Numbered from the stretch's first letter, positions 28,033 through 36,288 are shown. The stretch is DNA of 64,000 bases from Kitasatospora sp052076145 (GCF_052076145.1 NZ_CP197246.1:2790001-2854000); one strand, 5' to 3'. Notes: generated by a model from the sequence alone, not told the origin. Made by a program: numbers and translations.

Positions 28033-30414
28033 CTACATGACCCCGTCCCAGAACTGCTCGACCAGCACCGCCCACCACGTCTCGGGCGTCTGCAGCGCCG
28101 CCGGGTCGGCGGCGGCCAGCTGGGCCTGGAAGTCCGTCGTCCAGCGGGCGGCCTGCTCGGGCGTGAGCCCGTAGCGCAGCGGCCACATCCGGCCCAGGAC
28201 GGCCAGGCAGCGGACGAACTCCGGCACCCCGGAGTTGACGAAGCGCGGCGGCTCCCCGGCGGTGCTCTCCATGTCCACGGCGACGACCGCGCCCGTCCCG
28301 TACTGCACGCACAGCTGACGGCCGTAGTCGTTGCCGAGCACCAGGTAGCCGCCGAAGTCCGGGCCCGACGGGAGGCCGCGCTCGGTGGCCAGCTCGGCGA
28401 GCGTCGGGATCGGGCGGCCCTCCTGGGCCTGGGCCCAGAAGAACGGCGCGAAGTCACGCGGCAGCCCCGCCCACATCAGGGTCTGCGCCACCGCCTCCGG
28501 CACCCCCTGCCGGGAGACCGCCCGCTGCTCGAAGCGGAACACCCCCTGCCCGAAGAACTGCGCCAGCTCGGCCGCCAGCTGCTGCGGCGCGAGCGGCGGC
28601 AGCGGCGGCACCATCCCCGGTGCGGGCAGCGGCACCCGGACGGGACGCGGACGCTGCGGCGCGGCGGCCAGCTGGTGCAGCTGGTCGAGGTGCTCGAGCA
28701 GCAGCGCCATGCCCGCCTGCCGGGCCGGCTGGTCCCGGCCGTAGGGGGCGGTGTGACTGATCCGGACGTTCGGCCAGGAGGCCCGGACCATCCGCCCGCA
28801 GTACCCGCCGGGCAGGTCGCAGCACTCCAGGTCGGTGTGCAGCTCCAGCACCTGGTCCGGCGGCACGTTGAGACGGCGCAGGTCGTGCAGGGCCTTCCAC
28901 TCCGGGTGCGGGGTGCCGGGCTCGCTGCGGTGGATCAGCTTCTGCTCCGAGCCGTCCGGCCCCCGGTAGCTGACCACCGCGACACTGCCGGGGCCGATCG
29001 ACGGCACGGCCGAGGGCGGCGTCAGCGCAGCGGGCGGCTGCGGCACGTTCGGGTACGCGTACCCGGCCTGCGGCACGACCTGCGGCGCAGAAGGAGGCCC
29101 GGCGGGCATTCCGGCGGCAGGCATTCCGGCAGCGGGCATTCCGGCAGCAGGCGGGAACCCGGCCGGAGGGATCGCGGCGGGTGGTGGTGGCGGTACGGCC
29201 TGCGCGAGCTGCGTCGCCTCGTAGGCGATCCCGGCGGCAGGCGTTCCAGCGGCAGGCGGAAACGCGGCGGGTGGTGGTGGCGGTACGGCCTGCGCGAGCT
29301 GCGTCGCCTCATGGGCGATCCCGGCGGCAGGGGTGTGGCCGGCTTCCGCGCGCAGCACGGCGGGCGGCGGGGGCGGCGGCGCAGCCGGGTCCGCCCGCTG
29401 GGCCCCGACCGCCGGGGGCCCGCCGGGGGTGTTCAGCAGCGCGACCGGGGGCGGGGGCGGCGGCGCACCGGCCCCCTGGCGTACGTGCCGGCCGTCGGGC
29501 GTCGCGGCGTACCCGGGCGGCGGCGGCAGCGGCATGGCCTGCGCCCCGGGCGGCGGCGGAGGCGCGGACGCCAGCTCGGCCGCAGGCGCGGCGAACACCG
29601 CGAGCCCCGGGTCGACCGGCGGCGGAGTGGGCGTCGGAGCCACCACCGTGGGCGCGGCGAACACCGCAAGGCCGGGGTCAGCCGGCGGCGGCGTCGGCGT
29701 CGGCGTCGGCGCGGCGAACACCGCAAGGCCGGGGTCAGCCGGCGGCGGCGGCACGACGACCGGCACGGCGAACACCGGCACCTCCGGGTCGTCCGGCAGC
29801 GGCGTGTTGCTGTACGCCTCGACGAAGACCGCGTTCGCGAAATCGACCGGCGGCGGCGTAGGAGCCCCGCCCGGCTGCTCGGCGTCCGGTGGGGTGAGCA
29901 TGGTGGGGGCGTCAACGACCGGGCGGTCCGAGACGGGCGGGGCGGTGAACACCATCGGTGCCTCCGGCTCGTCCTGCTCAGCAGCCTCCGCCGACGGCTG
30001 CTCCGGGGCTCCGAGGCGTGCGGCCTCGGCGGCGAGCGCGGCTGCGCCCGCCTCCTTCACCCAGTCCGGCGGGCTGAGCCGGAAGGAGGTCGCCTCGACG
30101 TCGCCCACGACGGGCTTGGCCGCTCCGGCGGGGTTGGCCTCGGAGGGTGTGCCGTAGGTCTCCTCGAAGATCCGGACGACCTCGTTGACCGGCAGCGCCG
30201 GCCAGAGCGTGCTGGCCCCGCCCTCACGGGCGATCACCAGCCGGGGGCCGCCGTCGGTGGGCTCGCCCGCCCAGCAGACGAAACCCATGTCGAACTCCCG
30301 CACCCGGACCTCGCGCAGCCCGGACTTCGGCACCCCGGCATTGACCCAGTCCTCGGCCAGCTCCTTCGCCTGCGCGTACGTCACCACGCCCGGCCCACCC
30401 CATCTCTCCCGCAC
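28033..30414 (-). CDS. YrhB-like + deaminase-like + SUKH-4 fusion protein
   Basis: This 793-residue cytoplasmic multidomain protein has no signal or membrane segment. Residues about 10-90 resemble the YrhB/Imm35 immunity fold (FDMGFVCWAGEP ... WPALPVNEVVRIFEETYG). Residues 150-470 are a Pro/Ala-rich linker with internal repeats (DPGLAVFAAP three times; two near-identical EATQLAQAVPPPPP units). Residues about 475-580 look like a nucleic-acid/nucleotide deaminase, with H503-P-E505 and C531/C532...C539 as zinc and proton-shuttle candidates. Residues about 610-793 match the SUKH-4 immunity family. The GTG start is uncertain; GTG codons at residues 10-11 are alternatives. Activity of the deaminase part is inference. 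Confidence 0.75.
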   Translation of the reverse strand: MRERWGGPGVVTYAQAKELAEDWVNAGVPKSGLREVRVREFDMGFVCWAGEPTDGGPRLVIAREGGASTLWPALPVNEVVRIFEETYGTPSEANPAGAAKPVVGDVEATSFRLSPPDWVKEAGAAALAAEAARLGAPEQPSAEAAEQDEPEAPMVFTAPPVSDRPVVDAPTMLTPPDAEQPGGAPTPPPVDFANAVFVEAYSNTPLPDDPEVPVFAVPVVVPPPPADPGLAVFAAPTPTPTPPPADPGLAVFAAPTVVAPTPTPPPVDPGLAVFAAPAAELASAPPPPPGAQAMPLPPPPGYAATPDGRHVRQGAGAPPPPPPVALLNTPGGPPAVGAQRADPAAPPPPPPAVLRAEAGHTPAAGIAHEATQLAQAVPPPPPAAFPPAAGTPAAGIAYEATQLAQAVPPPPPAAIPPAGFPPAAGMPAAGMPAAGMPAGPPSAPQVVPQAGYAYPNVPQPPAALTPPSAVPSIGPGSVAVVSYRGPDGSEQKLIHRSEPGTPHPEWKALHDLRRLNVPPDQVLELHTDLECCDLPGGYCGRMVRASWPNVRISHTAPYGRDQPARQAGMALLLEHLDQLHQLAAAPQRPRPVRVPLPAPGMVPPLPPLAPQQLAAELAQFFGQGVFRFEQRAVSRQGVPEAVAQTLMWAGLPRDFAPFFWAQAQEGRPIPTLAELATERGLPSGPDFGGYLVLGNDYGRQLCVQYGTGAVVAVDMESTAGEPPRFVNSGVPEFVRCLAVLGRMWPLRYGLTPEQAARWTTDFQAQLAAADPAALQTPETWWAVLVEQFWDGVM

Positions 30415-30460
30415 TCACGCATCAGTTCCACGCATCAGTTCCACGCAGCTGCTCACCGCG

Positions 30461-31462
30461 TCAGTTCACCGGGACGGCTCGGGCGAACCCGCCGTCCACC
30501 ATCATCCCCGCGACGGTCTCCAGCTCCGGCGGGCTGCCCGCCAGCCGCAGCAGGAAGTCGTCGAAGTCCGTGCCGCACGGCAGCAGCAGCCGCCGCACCC
30601 GGTCGTCCGGGCTCTCGTCGGTGCCGCCCGAGTCCCGGGCGTCGTCGTAGAGGCAGAACCAGACCGAGCCGGTTCCCTCGCCGCGGACCTTGAGGGCCAG
30701 CAGCCCGCCCTGCACGTAGGCGATGCCGAGGTAGTCCTTGGTGAGGTGGTCGCGCAGGCACTTGTTCGCGTAGACCAGGTCCTGGACGCCGTACTCCTCA
30801 CTCAGCGTCAGGAAGGGCTGGTCGAGCAGCAGGCCGAGCCCGGTGTCCAGGGCGACTCCGACGGGGGCACGGCCGCCGGCGAGCTTGAGGAAGCTGCGGT
30901 AGGCGGCGGGCAGCGGGTGGCCGAGCCGCTCCTCCGCTCGCTGCACCAGGTCCTCGGTGACGCTCAGCGGGTCGCCGCCGTCCTTGGCGAGCGAGAAGTG
31001 CGCGGGGCGGTGCTGCTGGATCGGGCTGGTGCCGCGGCGGCCGTGGTCGGCCTGCGAGCGGGCCAGGCCGCCGTGGTGCCGGAGCAGCGCCTTGACCTCG
31101 ACCGGAACGAGCTCCATCCGGCGCCAGCCGGGGGCCGTCCGCCCGGCGACGTGGTGCCACGTCCAGCCCGGCGGGGTGGCGACGGCGGTGTCGAGGTCGG
31201 CCCAGAGTTCGTGGCCCTGAGTGAACAGCGCGGCGTTGGCCGAGACGTAGTCGGTGAGCCGCAGCTCGTCCACGCCAAGCCCCGGCGGCGGGTCCGCGAC
31301 CTCGGCGGCGGCGGCCGCGTAGGGGCCGAAATCCGGGTGCCCGTACGCGTCGATGAGCACCCCGCGCGGGTGCTTCGCGGCCCGGACCGGGTCCGGGAAG
31401 CTCACCACCTGGCCCGCGTACGCCCCGTTGGGCGCCAGGGCGCCGGGCTGGCCTGTCGTCAT
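30461..31462 (-). CDS. WHH-type nuclease-like + SMI1/KNR4 (SUKH) fusion protein
   Basis: This is a 333-residue protein without secretion signal. Residues 20-135 follow the layout of HNH/EndoVII-type toxin nucleases with a WHH core. RGVLIDAYGHPDFGPYA comes first, then the D...AN spacer, TWHHV (101-105), MELVP (116-120) and HHGG (129-132). The histidine normally found after LVP-x-x is lysine here (K124), so the active site may be impaired. Residues about 165-310 are an SMI1/KNR4 (SUKH) domain, the usual immunity partner of such nucleases. The next gene on the strand is the SUKH-4 fusion, 46 bases away, so the two probably form one unit. Confidence 0.78.
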   Translation of the reverse strand: MTTGQPGALAPNGAYAGQVVSFPDPVRAAKHPRGVLIDAYGHPDFGPYAAAAAEVADPPPGLGVDELRLTDYVSANAALFTQGHELWADLDTAVATPPGWTWHHVAGRTAPGWRRMELVPVEVKALLRHHGGLARSQADHGRRGTSPIQQHRPAHFSLAKDGGDPLSVTEDLVQRAEERLGHPLPAAYRSFLKLAGGRAPVGVALDTGLGLLLDQPFLTLSEEYGVQDLVYANKCLRDHLTKDYLGIAYVQGGLLALKVRGEGTGSVWFCLYDDARDSGGTDESPDDRVRRLLLPCGTDFDDFLLRLAGSPPELETVAGMMVDGGFARAVPVN

Positions 31463-31573
31463 CTGGGTGCCCCCACTGGCTGCGTGCGTCCGTACATCCG
31501 TCCTTGGTGGGCACCAGCCTAGGGGGTGGCAGCCGACGCCCGGCCGCCACCCGAAGGTTCCTTCGAACAGAGA

Positions 31574-32680
31574 TCAGCCCGCGAGGGCCTTGGCCAGCAC
31601 CTCCGCGACCCGGCTCTGCTGACTCTCCGTGATCTGCGGGAAGAGCGGCAGCGTCAGGATCTCGCCCGCCGCCCGCTCGGTCACGGGGAAGCTGCCCACG
31701 CCGTGGCCCAGCTCGCGGAAGGCGGGCTGGAGGTGGACGGGGACGGGGTAGTGGACGCCCGCGCCGACCCCGGCGGCCTGGAGCTTGCCCAGCACCTCGT
31801 CCCGGCGGCCGTCCGCGATCCGGACGGCGTAGAGGTGCCAGACGTGCTCGTTGCCGGGCATCGTGCCGGGCAGCCGCAGGCCGTCCAGCCCGCCGACCAG
31901 CTCGTCGTAGCGGGCGGCGGCGGCCCGGCGGAGGACGTTCCAGCCGGGCAGGCGGCGCAGCTTGGCCCGCAGCACGACGGCCTGGAGGGTGTCCATCCGG
32001 GAGTTGAAGCCGAAGCGCTCGTGCACGTACTTGCGGCCCGACCCGTGGTCGCCGATCAGCCGCACGGCGGCGGCCAGCCGGTCGTCGTCGGTGACGACGG
32101 CACCCGCGTCGCCGTACGCGCCGAGGTTCTTGCCGGGGTAGAAGCTGGTCGCGGAGATCCGGCCCCAGGAGCCGGACGCCCGGCCGTGCCGCTTCGCACC
32201 CTGCGACTGGGCGCCGTCCTCGATCACCGGGGTCTCCCCCGCGATCTCCAACAGCTGCTCCATCGGCGCGAGTTGACCGTTCAGATGGACGGGCATCAGG
32301 GCCGCCGCACCCGGCAGCGCCTCGGCGGCGAGCGCGGGGTCGATCAGGAGGTAATCGGGGTCGCAGTCGACCAGCACCGGCCGCAGCCCTGCCCGGACGA
32401 CGGCCTCGGCGGTCGCGACGAAGGTGTTGGCGGGCAGCACCACCCCTGCGCCGTCCGGCAGTTCGAGCGCCCGGAGGGCCAACTCCAGCGCGTCGGTGCC
32501 GTTCGCCGTCCCGACGGCGTGCCGGGCTTCGCAGAAGCTCGCGTACTCGGCCTCGAACTCGGCCACGTCCGGGCCCTTGATGTAGGCACCGGTCGCCAGC
32601 ACCCGGTCGAACCCCGCGCGCACCTCCTCGGCGACCTCGGCGTGCGCGGCTTGCAGATCAACGAGCGGGATGTCGGTCAT
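31574..32680 (-). CDS. DegT/DnrJ/EryC1/StrS sugar aminotransferase
   Basis: This 368-residue PLP enzyme transfers an amino group to a keto-sugar nucleotide. The PLP lysine is K184 in SFYPGKNLGAYGDAG and the cofactor-binding EDGAQ has D155. Length and fold pattern are normal for the family. It is the last gene of a three-gene operon after a second aminotransferase (31 bases upstream) and an NAD-dependent epimerase. The product would be an amino sugar for a glycan or a glycosylated molecule; the exact sugar cannot be read. Confidence 0.9.
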   Translation of the reverse strand: MTDIPLVDLQAAHAEVAEEVRAGFDRVLATGAYIKGPDVAEFEAEYASFCEARHAVGTANGTDALELALRALELPDGAGVVLPANTFVATAEAVVRAGLRPVLVDCDPDYLLIDPALAAEALPGAAALMPVHLNGQLAPMEQLLEIAGETPVIEDGAQSQGAKRHGRASGSWGRISATSFYPGKNLGAYGDAGAVVTDDDRLAAAVRLIGDHGSGRKYVHERFGFNSRMDTLQAVVLRAKLRRLPGWNVLRRAAAARYDELVGGLDGLRLPGTMPGNEHVWHLYAVRIADGRRDEVLGKLQAAGVGAGVHYPVPVHLQPAFRELGHGVGSFPVTERAAGEILTLPLFPQITESQQSRVAEVLAKALAG

Positions 32681-32711
32681 ACAGGTAAGCCCCTCGGTCT
32701 GGGTGGTGCGA

Positions 32712-33842
32712 CTAGCGGAGCGCCTCGCGCAGCGCCGCGATGACGCGGTCCTGCTGCTCCTCGGTGAGCGAGTGGTAGAGCGGGAGGATCAGCGAGCGGT
32801 GGGTGATCAGCTCGGTGGCGGGCAGCGGCACCCGGGCGGTGCCCTTGTAGGGGGCCTCCAGGTGGGCGGCCATGATGCCGCGACGGGCGGAGACCCCGGC
32901 CTCGGCGAGCCGGGCCAGCACCTCCGTGCGGTCGGGGGCGCCCTCGGGCAGCAGCAGCCAGCAGGACTGGTAGTTGCCGCTGCCGTGCTCCGGGTCGGTG
33001 ACCATCCGCTCGGCCAGCGGGCCGAGCAACGCGCGGTAGCGGGCGGCGAGTTCGCGGCGGCGGGCGACCATCGCGGGCAGCTTGCCGAGCTGCACCAGGC
33101 CGATCGCGGCCTGGATGTCGGTCATCCGGTAGTTGTAGCCGACCTCGTCGTACGTCTCGACCACGCTCGCCCCGCCCCCGGCGGCGTGCCGGTCGGCGGC
33201 CGAGACGCTCATCCCGTGCTCGCGCAACCGCCGTAGCCGGGCGGCGAGTTCACCGTCCTGGCAGGTGAGCATGCCGCCCTCGCCGGTGGTGAGCAGCTTG
33301 CGCGGATGGAAGGAGTACGCGGCGATCTGCGCCGTCCCGCCGGCCGGGCGGTCCCGGTACAGCGCGCCCGCCGCGCACGCCGCGTCCTCGACGACGACTC
33401 CGCCGCGCGGTTCGACCAGGACCCGCAGGGCGTCCAGGTCGACGGGCACCCCGCCCTGGTCGACGGCGATCACGGCCTTCGTGCGGTCGGTGAGCACCGG
33501 CTCGACCGTCCCGGCGGTGAGGTTGCCGCTCGCCGGGTCGACGTCGGCGAAGACCGGCGTGCCGCCGAGGTAGGCGACCGCGTTGGCGGTGGCGATGAAC
33601 GACAGCGAGGGCACCACGACCTCGTCGCCGGGGCCGATGCCCGCGCCGATCAGGGCCAGGTGCAGCGCGGTGGTGCAGGAGGAGACGGCGACGGCGTGCG
33701 GGGCACCGACGTACTCGGCGAAGGCCCGCTCGAACTCGGCGACCCGGGGGCCCTGGGCGACCCAGCCGGAGCGGACGGCCTCGGCGGCGGCCTGGGCCTC
33801 CTCCTCGCCGAGCCAGGGGATCATGACGGGGATCGTGGACAC
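32712..33842 (-). CDS. DegT/DnrJ/EryC1/StrS aminotransferase, second copy
   Basis: This 376-residue PLP enzyme has K182 in the SFHPRKLLTTGEGG motif, which is the form seen in sugar aminotransferases of the perosamine/bacillosamine type, and D153 in VEDAACAAG. Sequence similarity to the downstream aminotransferase is only general, so this is not a recent duplicate; the two should act on different keto groups or sugars. The GTG start lies 56 bases after the epimerase stop. Confidence 0.9.
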   Translation of the reverse strand: MSTIPVMIPWLGEEEAQAAAEAVRSGWVAQGPRVAEFERAFAEYVGAPHAVAVSSCTTALHLALIGAGIGPGDEVVVPSLSFIATANAVAYLGGTPVFADVDPASGNLTAGTVEPVLTDRTKAVIAVDQGGVPVDLDALRVLVEPRGGVVVEDAACAAGALYRDRPAGGTAQIAAYSFHPRKLLTTGEGGMLTCQDGELAARLRRLREHGMSVSAADRHAAGGGASVVETYDEVGYNYRMTDIQAAIGLVQLGKLPAMVARRRELAARYRALLGPLAERMVTDPEHGSGNYQSCWLLLPEGAPDRTEVLARLAEAGVSARRGIMAAHLEAPYKGTARVPLPATELITHRSLILPLYHSLTEEQQDRVIAALREALR

Positions 33843-33898
33843 AGGTGCTCCAAACTCTGCTGTGGTTGCTCTACGCCGCTACGCCGTCACTACTCGCA

Positions 33899-34879
33899 TC
33901 ACTGCTCGCGCCACCAGGCGACGAGCTTGCGCAGGCCGTCGTCGAGGCCGAGCTCGGGCTTCCAGCCCAGGTCGCGCTGGGCGGCGGAGATGTCGGCGAG
34001 GCGGCGGACGACACCGCCCGCGGTGCCCCGGGCCGGGCCGTGCTCGACGTCCAGGTCGGGGCGGTCCATCGCGTGCAGCAGGGCGTCGGCGAGGCCCCGG
34101 AGGGAGACCTCGGTGCTGCTGGCGATGTTGTAGACCCGGTCCGTCACGGGTGCGGCGGCGGCCAGCAGGTTGGCCCTGGCGATGTCCTCGGTGTAGACGA
34201 AGTCCATGGTCTGGGCGCCGTCGCCGAAGATCAGCGGGGGCTCCCCGGCGACGATCCGCTCCATCCAGCGGATGAAGACCTCGGTGTAGCGGCCGTGCAC
34301 GTCCATCCGGGGGCCGTACACGTTGAAGTAGCGCAGCGCGACGTAGTCCAGGCCGTGCATCGCGTGGAAGCTGCGCAGCAGGCCCTCGTTGAAGACCTTC
34401 GCGGCGCCGTAGAGGGTGTCGTTGTTGTAGGGGTGCTGGGTCTCCGGCGTCGGGAAGGTGTCGGCGAGGCCGTAGACGGAGGCGGTCGAGGAGGCGATGA
34501 CCTTCTTCACGCCCTTCTCGGCGGCGGCCTCGACCACGTCGAAGGTGCCGTCCACCATGATCTCCAGGGCCAGCCGGGGTTCGGAGGCGCACTGGGTGAT
34601 CCGGATCGCGGCGAGGTGGAAGAGCAGGTCGGTGTCGTCGCCGAGCAGCTCGCGCAGCAGCGCGCGGTCACGGATGTCACCGTCCACCACCCGCAGTTGG
34701 CCGGGTGCGGCGGCGGCCTGTGCGGGGGCGAGGTTCTCCATCCGGCCACGGACGAAGTTGTCCAGGACGACGACCTCGCGGGCCCCGCCCTCGATCAGCT
34801 GGTCCACCACGGTGGAACCGATGGTCCCGGCCCCGCCGGTGACCAGACAGCGGGAACCCTCAATGGCGACTGCGTTCAT
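33899..34879 (-). CDS. NAD-dependent nucleotide-sugar epimerase/dehydratase
   Basis: This 326-residue extended-SDR enzyme has the dinucleotide loop TGGAGTIGS near residue 14, the catalytic YGAAK, and SSTASVYG and RYFNVYGPRM typical of UDP-sugar 4-epimerase-like members. As first gene of the operon it probably supplies the keto- or epimerised sugar for the two aminotransferases. CAGGAGAGGG lies about 15 bases before the ATG. No glycosyltransferase is present nearby, so the final acceptor is unknown. Confidence 0.9.
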   Translation of the reverse strand: MNAVAIEGSRCLVTGGAGTIGSTVVDQLIEGGAREVVVLDNFVRGRMENLAPAQAAAAPGQLRVVDGDIRDRALLRELLGDDTDLLFHLAAIRITQCASEPRLALEIMVDGTFDVVEAAAEKGVKKVIASSTASVYGLADTFPTPETQHPYNNDTLYGAAKVFNEGLLRSFHAMHGLDYVALRYFNVYGPRMDVHGRYTEVFIRWMERIVAGEPPLIFGDGAQTMDFVYTEDIARANLLAAAAPVTDRVYNIASSTEVSLRGLADALLHAMDRPDLDVEHGPARGTAGGVVRRLADISAAQRDLGWKPELGLDDGLRKLVAWWREQ

Positions 34880-35264
34880 CGGGCGCCGGCCCTCTCCTGA
34901 GCGATGATCAGTTGGGTGTCAGTCGCCGTGGCGCGCCCGTACGTGTCCGTACGTCATCGCAAGACCCCCCTTGCGCGCCCTGCTGCCCCCACGGCGTGCC
35001 GGGCCCGGCACGATCCGCTCCCCCACGGTTCGAACACTCAGGCCCCACTTCTGGAACGCTACCGGCCGCCGCCACCCCCGGGGGGCCGAATCGGCAAAAC
35101 CGGTACCGAACGCCCGAGTTGGACCGAGTGGGCGACACAGCAGCACCCCGGCTCGGCGAATGTCGGAGGCGTTTGGCAGGCTTGGGCCCTTAGCGTGTCC
35201 CTACGTCATCTACTCACCGTCCGTCAGCAGCACAGCCCGACCGACCAGCGCCGAAGGAGCAGCC
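34880..35264. other. Divergent intergenic region between the sugar operon and the YwqJ gene
   Basis: These 385 bases hold no supported gene. They contain an 18-bp perfect palindrome (34995-35012) and a 16-base direct repeat, GTGTCC(G/C)TACGTCATC, at 34943-34958 and 35195-35210. A -10-like TAGCGT at 35191-35196 could serve the plus-strand deaminase gene. Short frames here look like shadows. Confidence 0.5.
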
Positions 35265-35741
35265 ATGGACCTCGCGGAGCAGCCGCTCGCCGCGGCACCG
35301 GCCGTCCCTGCGCTGCGCCACCACCGGGACAGCCTGCTGCCCGCCGTCGCGGCCGCGCTCTCGCTGCGCAGCGGCGAGGTCCGCACGCTGGCGGGCGACA
35401 AGGCGGACGCCCGCCCGACGCTGCATCCCCTGGTCGCCGAGTTCCTCGCCGGGCTGCCGCTGGAGCAGCGCGAGCGCTTCACCGGCCGCTGCCCCGAGGC
35501 GGTGCTGCTCTCGCAGCACCTGACGGAGGTGGACTCGGGGCGCTCCAAGCGTGCCGTCCGCAAGCCGCTGACCATCCAGGAGGCCCGCAAGTCGCTCAAG
35601 GGCTCCCGGCTGACCACCGTCCGCATCCGCGAGGAGGGCGATCCGGCGCACGGTACGCACGCGCCGCCGTGCCGCTCCTGCGGGCCGCTGCTCGACCACC
35701 TGAACGTCACGAGCGTCGCCGTCGGCCCTGCCACCCGCTGA
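35265..35741 (+). CDS. YwqJ-type putative deaminase
   Basis: This 158-residue cytoplasmic protein carries the full metal and catalytic set of the YwqJ-like deaminases found as toxin tips. C76-P-E78 in GRCPEAVLLSQHL supplies one cysteine ligand and the proton-shuttle glutamate, and PCRSC (135-139) supplies the other two cysteines. The N-terminal 60 residues are helical and not toxin-export-like. GAAGGAG lies before the ATG. The SUKH-3 gene starts 40 bases after its stop, giving a deaminase and immunity pair. Substrate (nucleotide, RNA or DNA) is unknown. Confidence 0.82.
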   Translation: MDLAEQPLAAAPAVPALRHHRDSLLPAVAAALSLRSGEVRTLAGDKADARPTLHPLVAEFLAGLPLEQRERFTGRCPEAVLLSQHLTEVDSGRSKRAVRKPLTIQEARKSLKGSRLTTVRIREEGDPAHGTHAPPCRSCGPLLDHLNVTSVAVGPATR

Positions 35742-35781
35742 GCGCCCGGCCACCGCCCTGCCACCACCCTCGGAGTACGTC

Positions 35782-36288
35782 CTGAATCCGCCCGCCGTCT
35801 CAGCGCCCCGCACCAAGCCCCGGTTCCCGGCCGATGTCGCCGCCGCCCTCAAGCAGGCCGGCTGGCACCCCGGCCGCTGGCAGATCCGCCAGGCCGAGGA
35901 GTGGGCCGACGAATTGGTCGCGCACGGCGACGCGGCGGGCGTGCAGCACGCCGTCTTCCCCGCCGCGATCGAGGCCTGGGCCGAGTTCGGCGGCCTCTCC
36001 TTCGACCTCTCCGGAGCCGGCCAGCACCTGGCCCGCACCCCCTTCCTCCTCGACCCGCGCTGCGGCCTCCACCAGGCCCGCACCCTCGCCGACCTCGGCC
36101 GCGCCCTCGGCTCCCGAGTCGCCCCGCTCGGCGAGGAGCTCTACGGCCAGGCCCTCCTGGCCGTGGACGAGGAGGCCCGCGTCTACAGCCTCGACCACAC
36201 CGGCGAGTACTTCCTCGGCCACACCACCGACCAGGCCGTCGCCACCCTCGTCCTCGGCCTCACCCCGGACCGCCTCCGCACTCCCTGA
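35782..36288 (+). CDS. SUKH-3 family immunity-type protein, probable CTG start
   Basis: This 168-residue protein matches the SUKH-3 family throughout: RFPADVAAALKQAGWHPGRW, HAVFPAAIEAWAEFGGL, LDPRCGLHQARTLADLG and VYSLDHTGEYFLG. SUKH proteins are known or predicted to neutralise nuclease and deaminase toxins. The conserved region begins well before the first ATG/GTG/TTG in frame (a TTG at 35914). The only suitably placed start is CTG at 35782, with CGGAG 6 bases before it, perhaps a mutated GTG. A hairpin directly follows the stop. Confidence 0.8.
   Translation: MNPPAVSAPRTKPRFPADVAAALKQAGWHPGRWQIRQAEEWADELVAHGDAAGVQHAVFPAAIEAWAEFGGLSFDLSGAGQHLARTPFLLDPRCGLHQARTLADLGRALGSRVAPLGEELYGQALLAVDEEARVYSLDHTGEYFLGHTTDQAVATLVLGLTPDRLRTP

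Noticed and set aside
29022..29330. Repetitive DNA considered as a CRISPR-like or satellite array
   Set aside because: The repeats are in frame, encode Pro/Ala-rich linker and have no spacer structure.
27037..30693. Plus-strand open frame of over 1200 codons opposite the coiled-coil and SUKH-4 genes
   Set aside because: Residue composition mirrors the antisense of the real genes and no domain is visible.
34995..35012. 18-bp perfect palindrome considered as a terminator
   Set aside because: It lies between divergent genes, where no transcript should end, and has no loop or T-run; left as part of the gap description.
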